Below, one piece after another: positions 28,161 to 38,906 of a stretch of 64,000 bases of DNA. Within the stretch, counting starts at the first letter, position 1. Every line of letters starts with the position of its first letter. Where the stretch lies: contig NZ_JWIG01000001.1 of assembly GCF_000814675.1 (NCBI RefSeq), positions 756,471 through 820,470 of the forward strand, written 5' to 3'. Source of the DNA: Pseudoalteromonas distincta (GTDB taxonomy: Bacteria; Pseudomonadota; Gammaproteobacteria; Enterobacterales; Alteromonadaceae). The notes below the pieces were generated by a model, which worked only from the letters and a program-made list of their open reading frames with translations, did not search any database and was not told where the DNA came from. The translations under genes were made by a program, and so were the position numbers.

Positions 28161-28639
28161 TACCTGATCCTAAAATGTCTGCGATATTTACGAAGTAGTA
28201 AAAAGACCCAAAACCAGCTAACCATTCCGGTTGCTACTGGCCATAAGTACTGTGGATTAAAGTAAACCCCTAACAAAAAGTGATTTAGCCAAAACTGCAT
28301 TAAGTGATACAGCGTTAAAAATAAACCAATTAGTAGGCTTTGTTGCCAAAGCGAAAAGTTACGAATTTTTTGAAAGTTGCTCGCGGTTACAAAAATACAT
28401 ACCGAGAATGTAAGCGAGTTCACGCCCAGCGGTGAGCCAGACGCTAAATCTATTAATAAACCAACAACCCAAGCAGTACCAATATTTAAACGATGCGGTA
28501 CTGCTAGCGACCAATACATAAGTACAAGTAAAACCCAGTCAGGTCTAAATGGTTCAAACGAAAATGGAAGTGGCATTAGTGCCATTATTAACGCAAAAAA
28601 GATGCTTAGCGCAATTAACAATGAATAACGGTTAATCAT
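28160..28639 (-). CDS. mreD: Rod shape-determining protein MreD
   Basis: A 159-residue inner-membrane protein with about five hydrophobic segments and few charges between them. It is part of the elongasome with MreB, MreC, RodA and PBP2. Identification rests on size, topology and position directly after mreC (8-nt overlap). Confidence 0.94.
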   Translation of the reverse strand: MINRYSLLIALSIFFALIMALMPLPFSFEPFRPDWVLLVLMYWSLAVPHRLNIGTAWVVGLLIDLASGSPLGVNSLTFSVCIFVTASNFQKIRNFSLWQQSLLIGLFLTLYHLMQFWLNHFLLGVYFNPQYLWPVATGMVSWFWVFLLLRKYRRHFRIR

Positions 28640-29473
28640 CGCTGATTTGCTCCTGTTGATTACGCCATAAAATAACCAGCAAACGAATGCGATCTAGTTG
28701 CGCAATAGGTTCTGCAAAAACTTGTGCAAACGGTCGCCCTTCATCACGATTTATTTCGGTTACTACTGCCACCGGGTATCCTTCGGGGAATGTGCCCCCT
28801 AAACCCGATGTAACAAGTACATCGCCAATTCGCACATCTAAACTGTGTGGCACGTGAGAGAGCTTAACGACGTTAATTTTACCTATGCCTTCAACAACCG
28901 TTCGTACATCGTTACGAAGTATACGCACAGGTGTAGCATGTGTGGTGTCGGTCATTAGTAGCACGCGTGAAGTTGTTGAACCAACCTTTGTAAGCTGCCC
29001 TACTACACCCATTTCATCAATTACAGCTTGGCCTTCACTAAGCCCGTCAGTTGTACCACGGTTAATAACAACCTGATGACTATACGGGTTTGAATGTACA
29101 GAAAGTACCTGAGCAATAATTTTACGATTTGATTGCTTTGCAGATGAGCCTAATAAGGCGCGCAGTTTTTGATTTTCTCTGGCTAGAAATTGATACTGCT
29201 GAAGTTGCTCGCTTTGTAGCATTTGCTTTTTTTTCAGCGCTTCGTTTTCGGTAAGAAGTTGATCCCGCGTATGCAGGCTTTTAGCACTTAAGCTAAATAA
29301 TTCGTAGGGTAAATTAGCAACATAGATTAGTGGGCTAACTAGAGTATTAAGGCTGGTACGAACAACGGTACCACCTTGCGTATATCTGTCTCCAACTATG
29401 AGTACGATACTCAAAAGCACTGCGACAAAAAGTCGCAGTTGCAAAGAGACTGTGCGTCCAAACATTAATTTCA

Positions 29474-29474
<1 letters not shown>
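28632..29474 (-). CDS. mreC: Rod shape-determining protein MreC
   Basis: A 280-residue periplasmic protein anchored by one N-terminal helix (about residues 10-27). A coiled coil follows (about 65-105), then the beta-domain with VVINRGTTDGLSEGQAVIDE and VLVTSGLGGTFPEGYPVAVV. It links MreB to the peptidoglycan synthases. It overlaps mreB by one base. Confidence 0.96.
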
Positions 29475-30577
<1,103 letters not shown>

Positions 30578-30618
30578 CTATATGAGCAATATAAAGCGCA
30601 GCGCCTTTGTGAATTTGT

Positions 30619-30642
30619 GAAAAAAGGAAGCAAAGCTTCCTT
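30619..30642 (-). terminator. Terminator of the PEGA/SUMF1 gene
   Basis: Stem AAGGAAGC / GCTTCCTT (30624-30631 / 30635-30642), loop AAA, followed on the minus strand by six T; eight nt after the stop codon. Confidence 0.85.
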
Positions 30643-30650
30643 AATTGAGT

Positions 30651-32699
30651 TTATCGTTCGCGAACTAAGCGAAAACCAATGTAGTTAGATCTAAAATCAG
30701 GCGCTAAAATTAAACGCGTAGATGCACGAGCAAGGCTTGGTGCAAAATTCCACGCTCCGCCTCTTACTGCTACATCAGACTCACCTGATTCTTTATCGGT
30801 CCATTCCCATACATTGCCTACGGTATCGTATAATCCAAATGCATTTGGAGAAAAAGAACCTACTGGTGATGCACGTCTATTTGACCATTCACTACCACAC
30901 CAACCACAGTTAGCTAGGTTTTTACCAATTTCGTTACCCCAAGGGTATTCTGTTTCGGTTCCTGCACGTGCTGCGTATTCCCACTCAACTTCGTTAGGTA
31001 AACGAAATTGCTGCCCTGTTTGACCCGATAACCACTCAGCGTAAGCTTTTGCATCGTTATAAGTTAAACATACAGCAGGAAAGTCACTGCCTTGCTCAAA
31101 ACCAGGATTACGCCAATTTAAATTTGCTTCCCATACTGGTTCGCCATTTAAATAATACGCACACCCTTTATTTTTTTCCGCTTGAGTTTTATAACCTGTA
31201 TTTGCTACAAATTTTTCGTAGGCACCTACGGTTACTTCTTTACTTTGCATAGCGAAAGAATTTGCTATTACTTTTTCAATTACTGGACGTTCATTAGCTA
31301 AACCATTGCCATTGATATCGCCCATTTTAAATTTGCCTGCAGGAATAACGACAACCGGCGTTTCAACGTTTGCATTTAATACATTAACGTTTTCATTAAC
31401 CTGGCGTGTTGTTACTTCTGGTTGCTCTCGAGTATAGGTCGGTGCAGCAATCGACTTAGGCTTTTTTACCAAATTTGCATTAATTGTTTGTGCTTTATTC
31501 AAATCAACACGAACTTGATAAGGCTTATAGCCAAGTTTACGGATTTCAATGTTGTGAATACCCGGCGGTAAACGTGTGATCAAGCGTGTTGAGCCAAAGC
31601 TTACACCATCGATAAACACTTCATCGTCGTATACGTTTGATCGTAATGTCAGCTCTATTGATTGATCCTTCTTCTTATTAAGGATAGAAGGGTAATCTTT
31701 TTTCACCGATGCAGGTTTAACTGAATAATCACGTACTGGCTGCTTTTCTAAACGAGAAACCGATACCGTGTTACTATTATCCGCGCTATTACTGAATGTT
31801 AACTGACTATCAGTAAATGTATTGTTATACGCGGGTTGATAAGCAGCAGTAAGTGGCGTGCCGTACTCAGAACAATAACGGTTATCAATGCTTAATAAGC
31901 TACATAAACGGCTACTGTTTACTTCGCCGCGCATGGTTACGCTTAAGTTAACGTTGTAGTTACCTTGGCCGCTAAATGCACTGTTAACTACATGGCTACT
32001 TAATATTTGTACTTGAGCGCCCGCCAAATTACGTTTTGGCTCAACAATGCGCTCTTCTGTTAAGTTTGCAAATATTTGATCTACAAAGCGTTTAGTTGCT
32101 TTTTGTAGCCCCATTTGCTGACCGCGTTGCTCACACGCTGCTAGCGTTTCTGTTCGCTTACAGTTAATCGTATGGTTAACTTCAAGCGTGCCTTCACGTG
32201 TAAACTCGTTACGTAAACGCTCTACTCTGGCTGTAGTTAACTGCTCTTTTAAGCTCTCTAAAGTATTTAAAAGCGTATGCTTAGCAACACGAATTTGCTC
32301 TATATCTTTACGGTGGGATGCAATTGCCGCCAACTGCATAGAAATATCATCTTTGTTTTGCTTATGATCAATCACCGCTTTTTGATAGCGTGATTGAGCC
32401 GCACTAATATTAATAGTGGGATCGTCAATTAAACGACGGTACATTTCGTTCATCGCATCGAGCGCTTGGTTTTTTTCTTTATCTAGCTCTGTAGAACGAG
32501 AACGAAGTAGCTCTAGTTGATTTTGTAACTGACTTTCTTCTTTAAGATGTTTTTCAAGTATTCTTGTCGAGTTATCGTATTCTGTCTGTTTAACACTAAT
32601 CTCTGACTCAATTCCAGTTACTGTAGCTGTGTCTTGTGCAAATGCACTACTAGCTAACAAACTAGCTGAAATTAACAGAGATAAAGGAGTAATTCGCAT
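30651..32699 (-). CDS. Secreted coiled-coil / PEGA / SUMF1-domain protein
   Basis: A 682-residue protein with a signal peptide ending near ASSAFAQD. Domains in order: coiled coil (about 25-175), an unassigned region, a PEGA domain (about 340-410, YDDEVFIDGVSFGSTR and LPPGIHNIEIRKLGYKPY), and a C-terminal SUMF1/formylglycine-generating-enzyme-like domain (about 455-680, VVIPAGKFKMGDINGNG, FRLPNEVEWEYAARAG, VGNVWEWTD, NYIGFRLVRER). The two active-site cysteines expected near GGSWxC...YCR in true formylglycine-generating enzymes are missing (VRGGAWNFAPSLARASTR). It is therefore more likely a structural or ligand-binding protein than a sulfatase activator. The ATG at 32699 begins the signal peptide. 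It lies after mshQ in the same direction without a clear terminator between. Confidence 0.85.
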   Translation of the reverse strand: MRITPLSLLISASLLASSAFAQDTATVTGIESEISVKQTEYDNSTRILEKHLKEESQLQNQLELLRSRSTELDKEKNQALDAMNEMYRRLIDDPTINISAAQSRYQKAVIDHKQNKDDISMQLAAIASHRKDIEQIRVAKHTLLNTLESLKEQLTTARVERLRNEFTREGTLEVNHTINCKRTETLAACEQRGQQMGLQKATKRFVDQIFANLTEERIVEPKRNLAGAQVQILSSHVVNSAFSGQGNYNVNLSVTMRGEVNSSRLCSLLSIDNRYCSEYGTPLTAAYQPAYNNTFTDSQLTFSNSADNSNTVSVSRLEKQPVRDYSVKPASVKKDYPSILNKKKDQSIELTLRSNVYDDEVFIDGVSFGSTRLITRLPPGIHNIEIRKLGYKPYQVRVDLNKAQTINANLVKKPKSIAAPTYTREQPEVTTRQVNENVNVLNANVETPVVVIPAGKFKMGDINGNGLANERPVIEKVIANSFAMQSKEVTVGAYEKFVANTGYKTQAEKNKGCAYYLNGEPVWEANLNWRNPGFEQGSDFPAVCLTYNDAKAYAEWLSGQTGQQFRLPNEVEWEYAARAGTETEYPWGNEIGKNLANCGWCGSEWSNRRASPVGSFSPNAFGLYDTVGNVWEWTDKESGESDVAVRGGAWNFAPSLARASTRLILAPDFRSNYIGFRLVRER

Positions 32700-32820
32700 A
32701 TATTCCAGTCCCAAAAAGCGGCAATTATTTGGTCGTTATTATTTTTTATAATTAAAGCCTTATGCTATGTACTTGCAGCACAAAACACAAGCTTTGTTCA
32801 ATTATTATCTTAGTTTACAA

Positions 32821-35800
32821 CTATTCGCGTGTTTCACGCCAGTAAATAACCCGATCATTTCCTCGAAAGCGTCCAAATTGTAAAATAGTACGAGGATCAA
32901 GCTGTGTTTCATCCCCCTGCCAATCCCACTTTAACCAATCATAAGTATTATATTCTAAGGTAAATTCACCAAAACCATTTGGCTGTGCATAAATACCATT
33001 GTTTGCCGGATACACTCCCGCCTCTAACTGGCCAGATACACCCGTTCCATATTCATAGGCTAACTGCGGGCTGTTAGGTGATATTTGAGTGATTTGGGTA
33101 TGATCAAATACACTACAGTTATCTTCTGCGTTATTTACAAATCCACTGCCGTTGTAATACTGAGCCTGCATAGGAATAAGTAAAGGGTCGAGATCGGAGC
33201 CTGCGTTATTACCAAGTACTAAACGTCCAAATTTAAACTCTATTGGTAATGTATTTAGTCGTACACTATTACAGCCACCCGAGCATGCTGCTTGTGTATT
33301 AGGTTTATCATTTGCGTCAATGAGCGTTGCTCCTTCTATGTTAGAAAGCGTTGCCATTAAACTCACCATAGCAAACGGTCCATCTGCTTGCCCTACACCT
33401 AATCTTTGAAGTGTGGTGTTTATTTGGCTCATTTGCCATTGGCCGTCGCTTATATCTCCCCAGTTATTACTCCCTATGTTTACTAAGCGGCTAGCAAAAT
33501 TAGTTGCGGGTACATAGTTGGCTACTTCATTATTTTCGGCATTAATGGCTACACTGGACTTATCAAAGCCCTCTTTATAATTAGCCATTAGCTCACCATT
33601 TTGATTTTGTGCTTGTACTGTAAAGCCAAGTTCAAAAGGTTGATCAAGGTAAGTTAAATTACTGCCGTATTGCGTGCATTGTGCGGCAGCTTGAACCCCC
33701 ACTACCTGAAACTGCGAAGGTGCAAAACGACCAACGTTATATAATTCACCTTTTACATCTCCCGCGCCAAAGTAATCGGCATCTTGAAGACCTACTGTTA
33801 AATCAATGATGCCAACTTGGTCGTAATTATACTGCGATATAGATTCACTCAAACTGCCTGTGTCACTAAAGACAACAGTGCTCATCGCTTCAAGCGTACC
33901 TTGAACGCCTGGCGTAGGCGCTTTAAGTAATGCCTCTACAAGCGGTTGCTCTGTAATAAAATGCTTGGCAATGGTATTATTTGTAATATTGCTGTAGTTA
34001 TCTGGGTAACCATCGTTGTTAGTGTCTTGACCTGTTTGCCACTGCACCGCATTCATTTTTAAATCGAATGCTTCGCCCGTTAGTCTAAATAAACTCCCAT
34101 CAGCGTCTGCTGCATAACCATCACTTGCAACTTCCATCGCTAATCCAAATGGCTTTACAACATACTCATTTGAACTCCCCGTTAGATTTACTGATAAATT
34201 AGTGACTGGGTCTAAAATTAAATTGGTATTTACATTTAAACTCAACTTACCTGCATCGGGATAATTTATAACAATCGGGGCTTTAGACTCACTATCAAAG
34301 TTTAGTATGAACGATTTAGAAGCTTGCTCTACCGCAAAGGTATTATTGTTATTACTAAGTGAAACCGTATCAGAGCAACTTGCACCCGCGCTGCATGTAT
34401 ACGATAAATCTAAGCTTACATCGCCACCAGCAGGAAATGCAGCTTCGCATACGCCCGTAGTGGTATTAGTTTTTACCGCTTGAATAGATAGCGCTTTTGC
34501 ATTAAATCCAGTATTTGAAGGCTTTGCTGATAACTGAGTAGGAATGGTAGTATTTACATCTGTATCATTATTAAAAATAAATCCGGCATCAGAAAATGTA
34601 ACTTTACAGCCGCTTAATCCAACATTATTACCTGCAATATAACAACGCAGAGGGGCAGAAGGCTCTGCAGTGTTATATCCAAATGTAACACTGCCTGTGG
34701 TGCGTTTAGCAAATTCGACAACCGCTGATCCTGTAAAATTAATATTCTCTCCTGTAACCCAGCTTTGTTGCCCACTATTATCTGGAGAAAGGTTTAAACT
34801 AGAGGGTTTCGCAAATAATAAGTCGCAGGCATCATTAGCGCAGGCTGTAAGTGTCATCTCTTTAGCTTCACACGTTAGAGCATTGTTATCGCTTATTGTT
34901 AAACGATAATGATCTAGGGTTTGTGGTGTATAAATACCACAAAAACCAGGGATACTTTCGGGTACTGGTAGAGCGTCAAACGTTGAGCTCCCTTCGGTAA
35001 TAATTTGAGTAGCCGATGTAATTGACCCCTGATACGTTACATTTTGTGCGATTCTTACCTCACCAGTGGCAACAATATAGGCCGCAATATTGGCATCGGC
35101 TGCAATAGCAATCGCACCATCAACATAAATCGCTAAATACGCGCCAGTTTCGACCACTATCTTTGTTTTACCGATATTCAAAAATGAAGTTGATAATAGT
35201 GAGGTTGTGTCTTTTAAAAAAATACGTGTAGGCGCTATTACTCTGTACTCTGTTTCCAGCATACTTAACTGCAACTCATCGTAAAAATAGTCGCCAGCTA
35301 AAGAAGTAGGTACGGGCCCTGTTGAGCTACCATCGTTTGTAACCGTTGGCACCTGCGCTGCTTGATTTGGCTCTAAAGAGTTATAGCCACCAGCAACACA
35401 CGCCTGACCATTACACAAAGGAGGGCTCGTCAGCGCTGTAGAAATTAAGTTTGTAGTGGTGACAAACTGCGCATTGCCATCTGTTATTTCTACCCCCTGA
35501 ACTAACTGCACCTCACCATTGTTATAGGTAGAAATAGCGCCAGGGAATAACGTATCACAATCTAAAATATCACCGTTAAATACAAAGGTACTGGTCATGG
35601 CGAGTATTGATGCTTCCTCGTTTACGTGACGGCGCTCGTTATCGCCATCACGATCTTCGTCAACAACAAGCCCTAGCCTGTCAGTCCTTAGGTTACAGCT
35701 ACGTAGCCATCCGCCATCATCTTCTTGGCGTGAGTTTTTACTTGCTACAACTAACGGAGCCACACTAAAATTATTAGTAAAACTAAAGTAATTACAGCCA

Positions 35801-36561
35801 TTGCTCCAGCCGTCGACTTCAAAGCCGGTAAAAAAGGTTTCCCATGATACCTCAACGCCATTATCGTCAGAAAATGTGCGATTACTTCCAGGCTCTACAG
35901 CCATATAAGCAACAGTTTCGGTTTTTATAACCCCAAGTGCTGTTTCAGATGCTTCTAAAGCAATATTAACGCCGCTGGCAGATAGAGAATTACTTTCTAC
36001 TGCAACTGTTAAAAATGGTATTAATGCTTGCGTTGGTGGATTGCTGTCTATGCTATTGAGTGTTTGTAATGAATGGAAAAAGTTTGGCCTTTGAGTAAAC
36101 GGTTCAGCAAATGTCAGTGATTTATATCCCTTAGGTGTCAGTGGAGCAAAACCAGATTTAGAGCCATACTGTAATTCGAGTAATAAGTCTGTACTGCCCA
36201 CTTCCATAATTGTCCCATCAGGAAATTGATGCACACCATACTCAACAGCTAAATAGTGCGCCCCCATACTAATATGCCCGCCGTCCTCCCCAGAGGGTTC
36301 AAGCGGTAGAGCCTCAAAGCTAGTTGTGGTTATATTACGTATTCTTATTATTGCAGGGTTTCCGCCTTGGTTTGTCGAAAGCATAAAAACAGCAGGAGGC
36401 GTTATATATTGCTGTTGAAAATTAACTTTTGTCCAAACAGGCGATGTATATGTATCTTGCAGTTCTATATAACGGCCTTCGATTTTTGGAGGCACTGCAT
36501 TTGCGTAATTACAAAGTAACACGCAGCTAAAAAATATAGTAACCAATACATTTTTCATCAT
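32821..36561 (-). CDS. mshQ: MSHA biogenesis protein MshQ, large putative tip protein
   Basis: A 1246-residue secreted protein with a signal peptide (about 1-22). Residues about 25-330 hold up to three related beta-sheet segments built around a Pro-Pro/Arg-Pro strand and a Tyr-x-Ala-Val-Glu strand (YLAVEYG, YMAVEPG), reminiscent of H-type lectin domains. Residues about 420-530 look like a regular beta-solenoid (hydrophobic runs such as VDGAIAIAADANIAAYIVA). The C-terminal 700 residues match the DUF6701-type region of MshQ. Many Cys pairs imply disulfides. It is the last msh gene, overlapping mshP by 4 nt, and may form the pilus tip or an adhesin. The function is inferred. Confidence 0.85.
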   Translation of the reverse strand: MMKNVLVTIFFSCVLLCNYANAVPPKIEGRYIELQDTYTSPVWTKVNFQQQYITPPAVFMLSTNQGGNPAIIRIRNITTTSFEALPLEPSGEDGGHISMGAHYLAVEYGVHQFPDGTIMEVGSTDLLLELQYGSKSGFAPLTPKGYKSLTFAEPFTQRPNFFHSLQTLNSIDSNPPTQALIPFLTVAVESNSLSASGVNIALEASETALGVIKTETVAYMAVEPGSNRTFSDDNGVEVSWETFFTGFEVDGWSNGCNYFSFTNNFSVAPLVVASKNSRQEDDGGWLRSCNLRTDRLGLVVDEDRDGDNERRHVNEEASILAMTSTFVFNGDILDCDTLFPGAISTYNNGEVQLVQGVEITDGNAQFVTTTNLISTALTSPPLCNGQACVAGGYNSLEPNQAAQVPTVTNDGSSTGPVPTSLAGDYFYDELQLSMLETEYRVIAPTRIFLKDTTSLLSTSFLNIGKTKIVVETGAYLAIYVDGAIAIAADANIAAYIVATGEVRIAQNVTYQGSITSATQIITEGSSTFDALPVPESIPGFCGIYTPQTLDHYRLTISDNNALTCEAKEMTLTACANDACDLLFAKPSSLNLSPDNSGQQSWVTGENINFTGSAVVEFAKRTTGSVTFGYNTAEPSAPLRCYIAGNNVGLSGCKVTFSDAGFIFNNDTDVNTTIPTQLSAKPSNTGFNAKALSIQAVKTNTTTGVCEAAFPAGGDVSLDLSYTCSAGASCSDTVSLSNNNNTFAVEQASKSFILNFDSESKAPIVINYPDAGKLSLNVNTNLILDPVTNLSVNLTGSSNEYVVKPFGLAMEVASDGYAADADGSLFRLTGEAFDLKMNAVQWQTGQDTNNDGYPDNYSNITNNTIAKHFITEQPLVEALLKAPTPGVQGTLEAMSTVVFSDTGSLSESISQYNYDQVGIIDLTVGLQDADYFGAGDVKGELYNVGRFAPSQFQVVGVQAAAQCTQYGSNLTYLDQPFELGFTVQAQNQNGELMANYKEGFDKSSVAINAENNEVANYVPATNFASRLVNIGSNNWGDISDGQWQMSQINTTLQRLGVGQADGPFAMVSLMATLSNIEGATLIDANDKPNTQAACSGGCNSVRLNTLPIEFKFGRLVLGNNAGSDLDPLLIPMQAQYYNGSGFVNNAEDNCSVFDHTQITQISPNSPQLAYEYGTGVSGQLEAGVYPANNGIYAQPNGFGEFTLEYNTYDWLKWDWQGDETQLDPRTILQFGRFRGNDRVIYWRETRE

Positions 36562-37067
36562 GGTAAGGTTTTAGCCTCCACACTGAGCGTTCTTTGTGTT
36601 TGCCAATAATCTTTTTTGCAGCTACTCCCTACAGGGCAATCAATTGCGGCGCACGTTGCACTGCTTTGTAAGTAATATATATTTACAAGCCCGTTTGTTG
36701 TACTGCTATCAGGTAAGTCTATATATTCATTGCAACTTACCACTACTTTACAGTTAGCTAAATATGCAGTTTGGAAGGTTAAATCAGTAGCAACTGATGT
36801 ACAGCTCTGAACTGAGCTATTTGTTGGAAATAGTTGCGTTAAGCCACTTTCTAATCCGCTTTGTGCTGCCATAAAAGCGCGAGCCCCATAGTACTCAATG
36901 GTATTTTGTTGAGATGCACCAGAAAGCACTTTAACTAATGCTAATCCTAGTGCTAATAAAGCAACAATAATTACCAAAGAAACTATTATTAAGTTCCCTT
37001 TTTGTTTACTGGGTAAGGCTTTTCCGGGAGGATTTTTTTTAAGGTACATTAGGAATATGTACCTCAT
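36558..37067 (-). CDS. mshP: MSHA biogenesis protein MshP, minor pilin-like
   Basis: About 169 residues. A cytosolic basic head is followed by one hydrophobic helix (NLIIVSLVIIVALLALGLAL) with the PilX-like look of a minor pilin that lacks the classical GFTLIE site; KQKGNLIIVSL replaces it. An in-frame ATG at 37049 would shorten it by six residues, and the ribosome site does not decide between the two. Overlaps with mshO (29 nt) and mshQ (4 nt) show coupling. Confidence 0.82.
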   Translation of the reverse strand: MRYIFLMYLKKNPPGKALPSKQKGNLIIVSLVIIVALLALGLALVKVLSGASQQNTIEYYGARAFMAAQSGLESGLTQLFPTNSSVQSCTSVATDLTFQTAYLANCKVVVSCNEYIDLPDSSTTNGLVNIYYLQSSATCAAIDCPVGSSCKKDYWQTQRTLSVEAKTLP

Positions 37068-37881
37068 GGTTAAAGCTCATTACTTCAGTACCGTTAAATT
37101 GCATTTGCGCATTCACATTAAGCACTGCGTTTCTTTGTAGGGAGAGCGCATCAAGAGTAAAAAATGAATCGCTCGCTAAATTGTTAGCAATATAAATACC
37201 TAATAAATCACGTTTAACATCACTGCTTATTTGTAAGCTCACGGCATCTAATTGATTAACAGTAAAACCGTAATTGGTATATCTATATAAATACTGCCCT
37301 TCAACGCAAAAACTTACAGGTTGAGAGAGTAAATAAAGGCGCTTACTTGGCGACTCTTGGGCAAACGCTTTACTAAATTGCCACTCATCAATTGCACTAG
37401 TGGTGGAGCTATTAAATGCTGATATTTTTAAGCGCTTATTATTATCCTCGTCGTATATATCAGCGCTGCTTAACGGGTAAATTGTTGCCCAATCTCCAGC
37501 TTGCGGCTGCGTTAAATTATTAAGTTCAAAATCGACAGCGCTAACATTAAAAGGCGCTACGGTTGGTAAGTAATTTGTATAGTGAGTGGCCGATAAAAAC
37601 GGCGTAAACTCTAAGCACTGCTGAGCACTACATGCTCCGCTAGTACTGTTATCGCAAGAAAGCCTTAATGAATTTGGTGTGGCGTGGCGTAACTCTTTAC
37701 TAAGTCGCGTTATTAAAAAGCGGGCCTGGGCTACAGCTTCTTGGCGTTCAACCCCTTGCGAATAAATACTGACTCCGGCACCAATAAACGAAAATGCACT
37801 TACGGCTAAAATACCAATAATAACCATAACAAGTAATAGCTCTATAAGGGTAAATGCATTTTGATATTTGGCTCTTTGCAT
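37039..37881 (-). CDS. mshO: MSHA prepilin-like protein MshO
   Basis: A 280-residue minor pilin of the PilW/MshO kind. The prepilin peptidase site is unusual: NAFTLIELLLVMVIIGILAV, with Ala in place of the usual Gly at -1 of the cleavage site. Glu at +5 is present. The globular part has several cysteines. It overlaps mshD by one base. Confidence 0.88.
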   Translation of the reverse strand: MQRAKYQNAFTLIELLLVMVIIGILAVSAFSFIGAGVSIYSQGVERQEAVAQARFLITRLSKELRHATPNSLRLSCDNSTSGACSAQQCLEFTPFLSATHYTNYLPTVAPFNVSAVDFELNNLTQPQAGDWATIYPLSSADIYDEDNNKRLKISAFNSSTTSAIDEWQFSKAFAQESPSKRLYLLSQPVSFCVEGQYLYRYTNYGFTVNQLDAVSLQISSDVKRDLLGIYIANNLASDSFFTLDALSLQRNAVLNVNAQMQFNGTEVMSFNHEVHIPNVP

Positions 37882-38420
37882 TAGTAATTCCCTTTATATG
37901 CACTAAATCCGTAAACTTCGCCTAAGGGTGATGTTACTTCTATAGTAATACGCTTAAAGGTTGTGCCATCGTTAATGGTCAATTCGTTAAAGTCGCTATC
38001 GTACTGGACTGTAATAACTAAGTTAAAGTCACTGTATTGGCTTAACACCTCACCTAGGCTATTAGTAATAGGCTGGTTAGACAGTGCAATATAGTCATCT
38101 ACATCGTTATAACTGGTTCTGGTTTCTGAGTTATCTACTCCGAAGTCAGCAGGTGCGGTACAAGCCTCAGCACCTATAGATATTTCGCCACACCGCTTAA
38201 AAGGAGAGCTTCTGTCGCTGTGTTCATCAAATGATTTACTTTGAATTTCGTTCATTAGTGATTGACCAAATTCAGAGGCTCTTAAAGCCACAATCGGCTC
38301 TGCACTTTTTTTGGCTTGTGGGGCAATTAAAGCGGTAATAATGCTCAATGCAATCGCAAACATGACTATGCCAATAATAAGCTCAATTAAAGTAAAACCT
38401 TTTACTTTAAGGGCACGCAT
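37881..38420 (-). CDS. mshD: MSHA minor pilin MshD
   Basis: A 179-residue prepilin with KGFTLIELIIGIVMFAIAL at the N-terminus, so the leader is eight residues (MRALKVKG). It matches PulJ/MshD-type minor pilins. It overlaps mshC by 14 nt and mshO by one. Confidence 0.9.
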   Translation of the reverse strand: MRALKVKGFTLIELIIGIVMFAIALSIITALIAPQAKKSAEPIVALRASEFGQSLMNEIQSKSFDEHSDRSSPFKRCGEISIGAEACTAPADFGVDNSETRTSYNDVDDYIALSNQPITNSLGEVLSQYSDFNLVITVQYDSDFNELTINDGTTFKRITIEVTSPLGEVYGFSAYKGNY

Positions 38421-38898
38421 ATATTAGCCCTTCTCCACTTATGCATACACCAGCTAATCCAACATCGATTCGACATTGCGTAGTGCAGGTTTGATTTGAT
38501 TTGCCTAATGGATCAAAACTAATTTGGGTAAATATATTCGCGTTACTATCTAAAGCACTAAATGTTATATCACTTCTTTGTGTGTCTATTTGCACCACTA
38601 AATGATCGGTGTTGTTTACATCAGCGCCACCGTTACATGTATCAGGTGTGGGGGGAGCAATAAGTGTGGAGGTTATATAAAGGGTATGGCAACTTGTTGT
38701 TGCTGTGTTTTGCATTGCACGTAGCTGCACTGTCCTAAGTGCATTTAAAGTACGGTCTCGATACGAATAGGCGTCTTCTGTTGAGCTGCCCAGAAATTTG
38801 GGAACTGCCGTTACCGACAGTATTCCCAATATCACTAGAGTAATAATTAACTCAATGAGTGTGAAGCCACGCAATCGTTGCCTACTACTGCTTATCAT
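38407..38898 (-). CDS. mshC: MSHA minor pilin MshC
   Basis: A 163-residue prepilin, leader ending RLRG before FTLIELIITLVILGILSV. Its C-terminal region has a cysteine pair (QTCTTQCRIDVG). It follows the major pilin mshA by 8 nt. Confidence 0.9.
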   Translation of the reverse strand: MISSSRQRLRGFTLIELIITLVILGILSVTAVPKFLGSSTEDAYSYRDRTLNALRTVQLRAMQNTATTSCHTLYITSTLIAPPTPDTCNGGADVNNTDHLVVQIDTQRSDITFSALDSNANIFTQISFDPLGKSNQTCTTQCRIDVGLAGVCISGEGLIYACP

Positions 38899-38906
38899 TT
38901 ATGTAA

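Noticed and set aside
30651..32699. Active formylglycine-generating enzyme (sulfatase activator)
   Set aside because: Both active-site cysteines are absent and no sulfatase gene is nearby.
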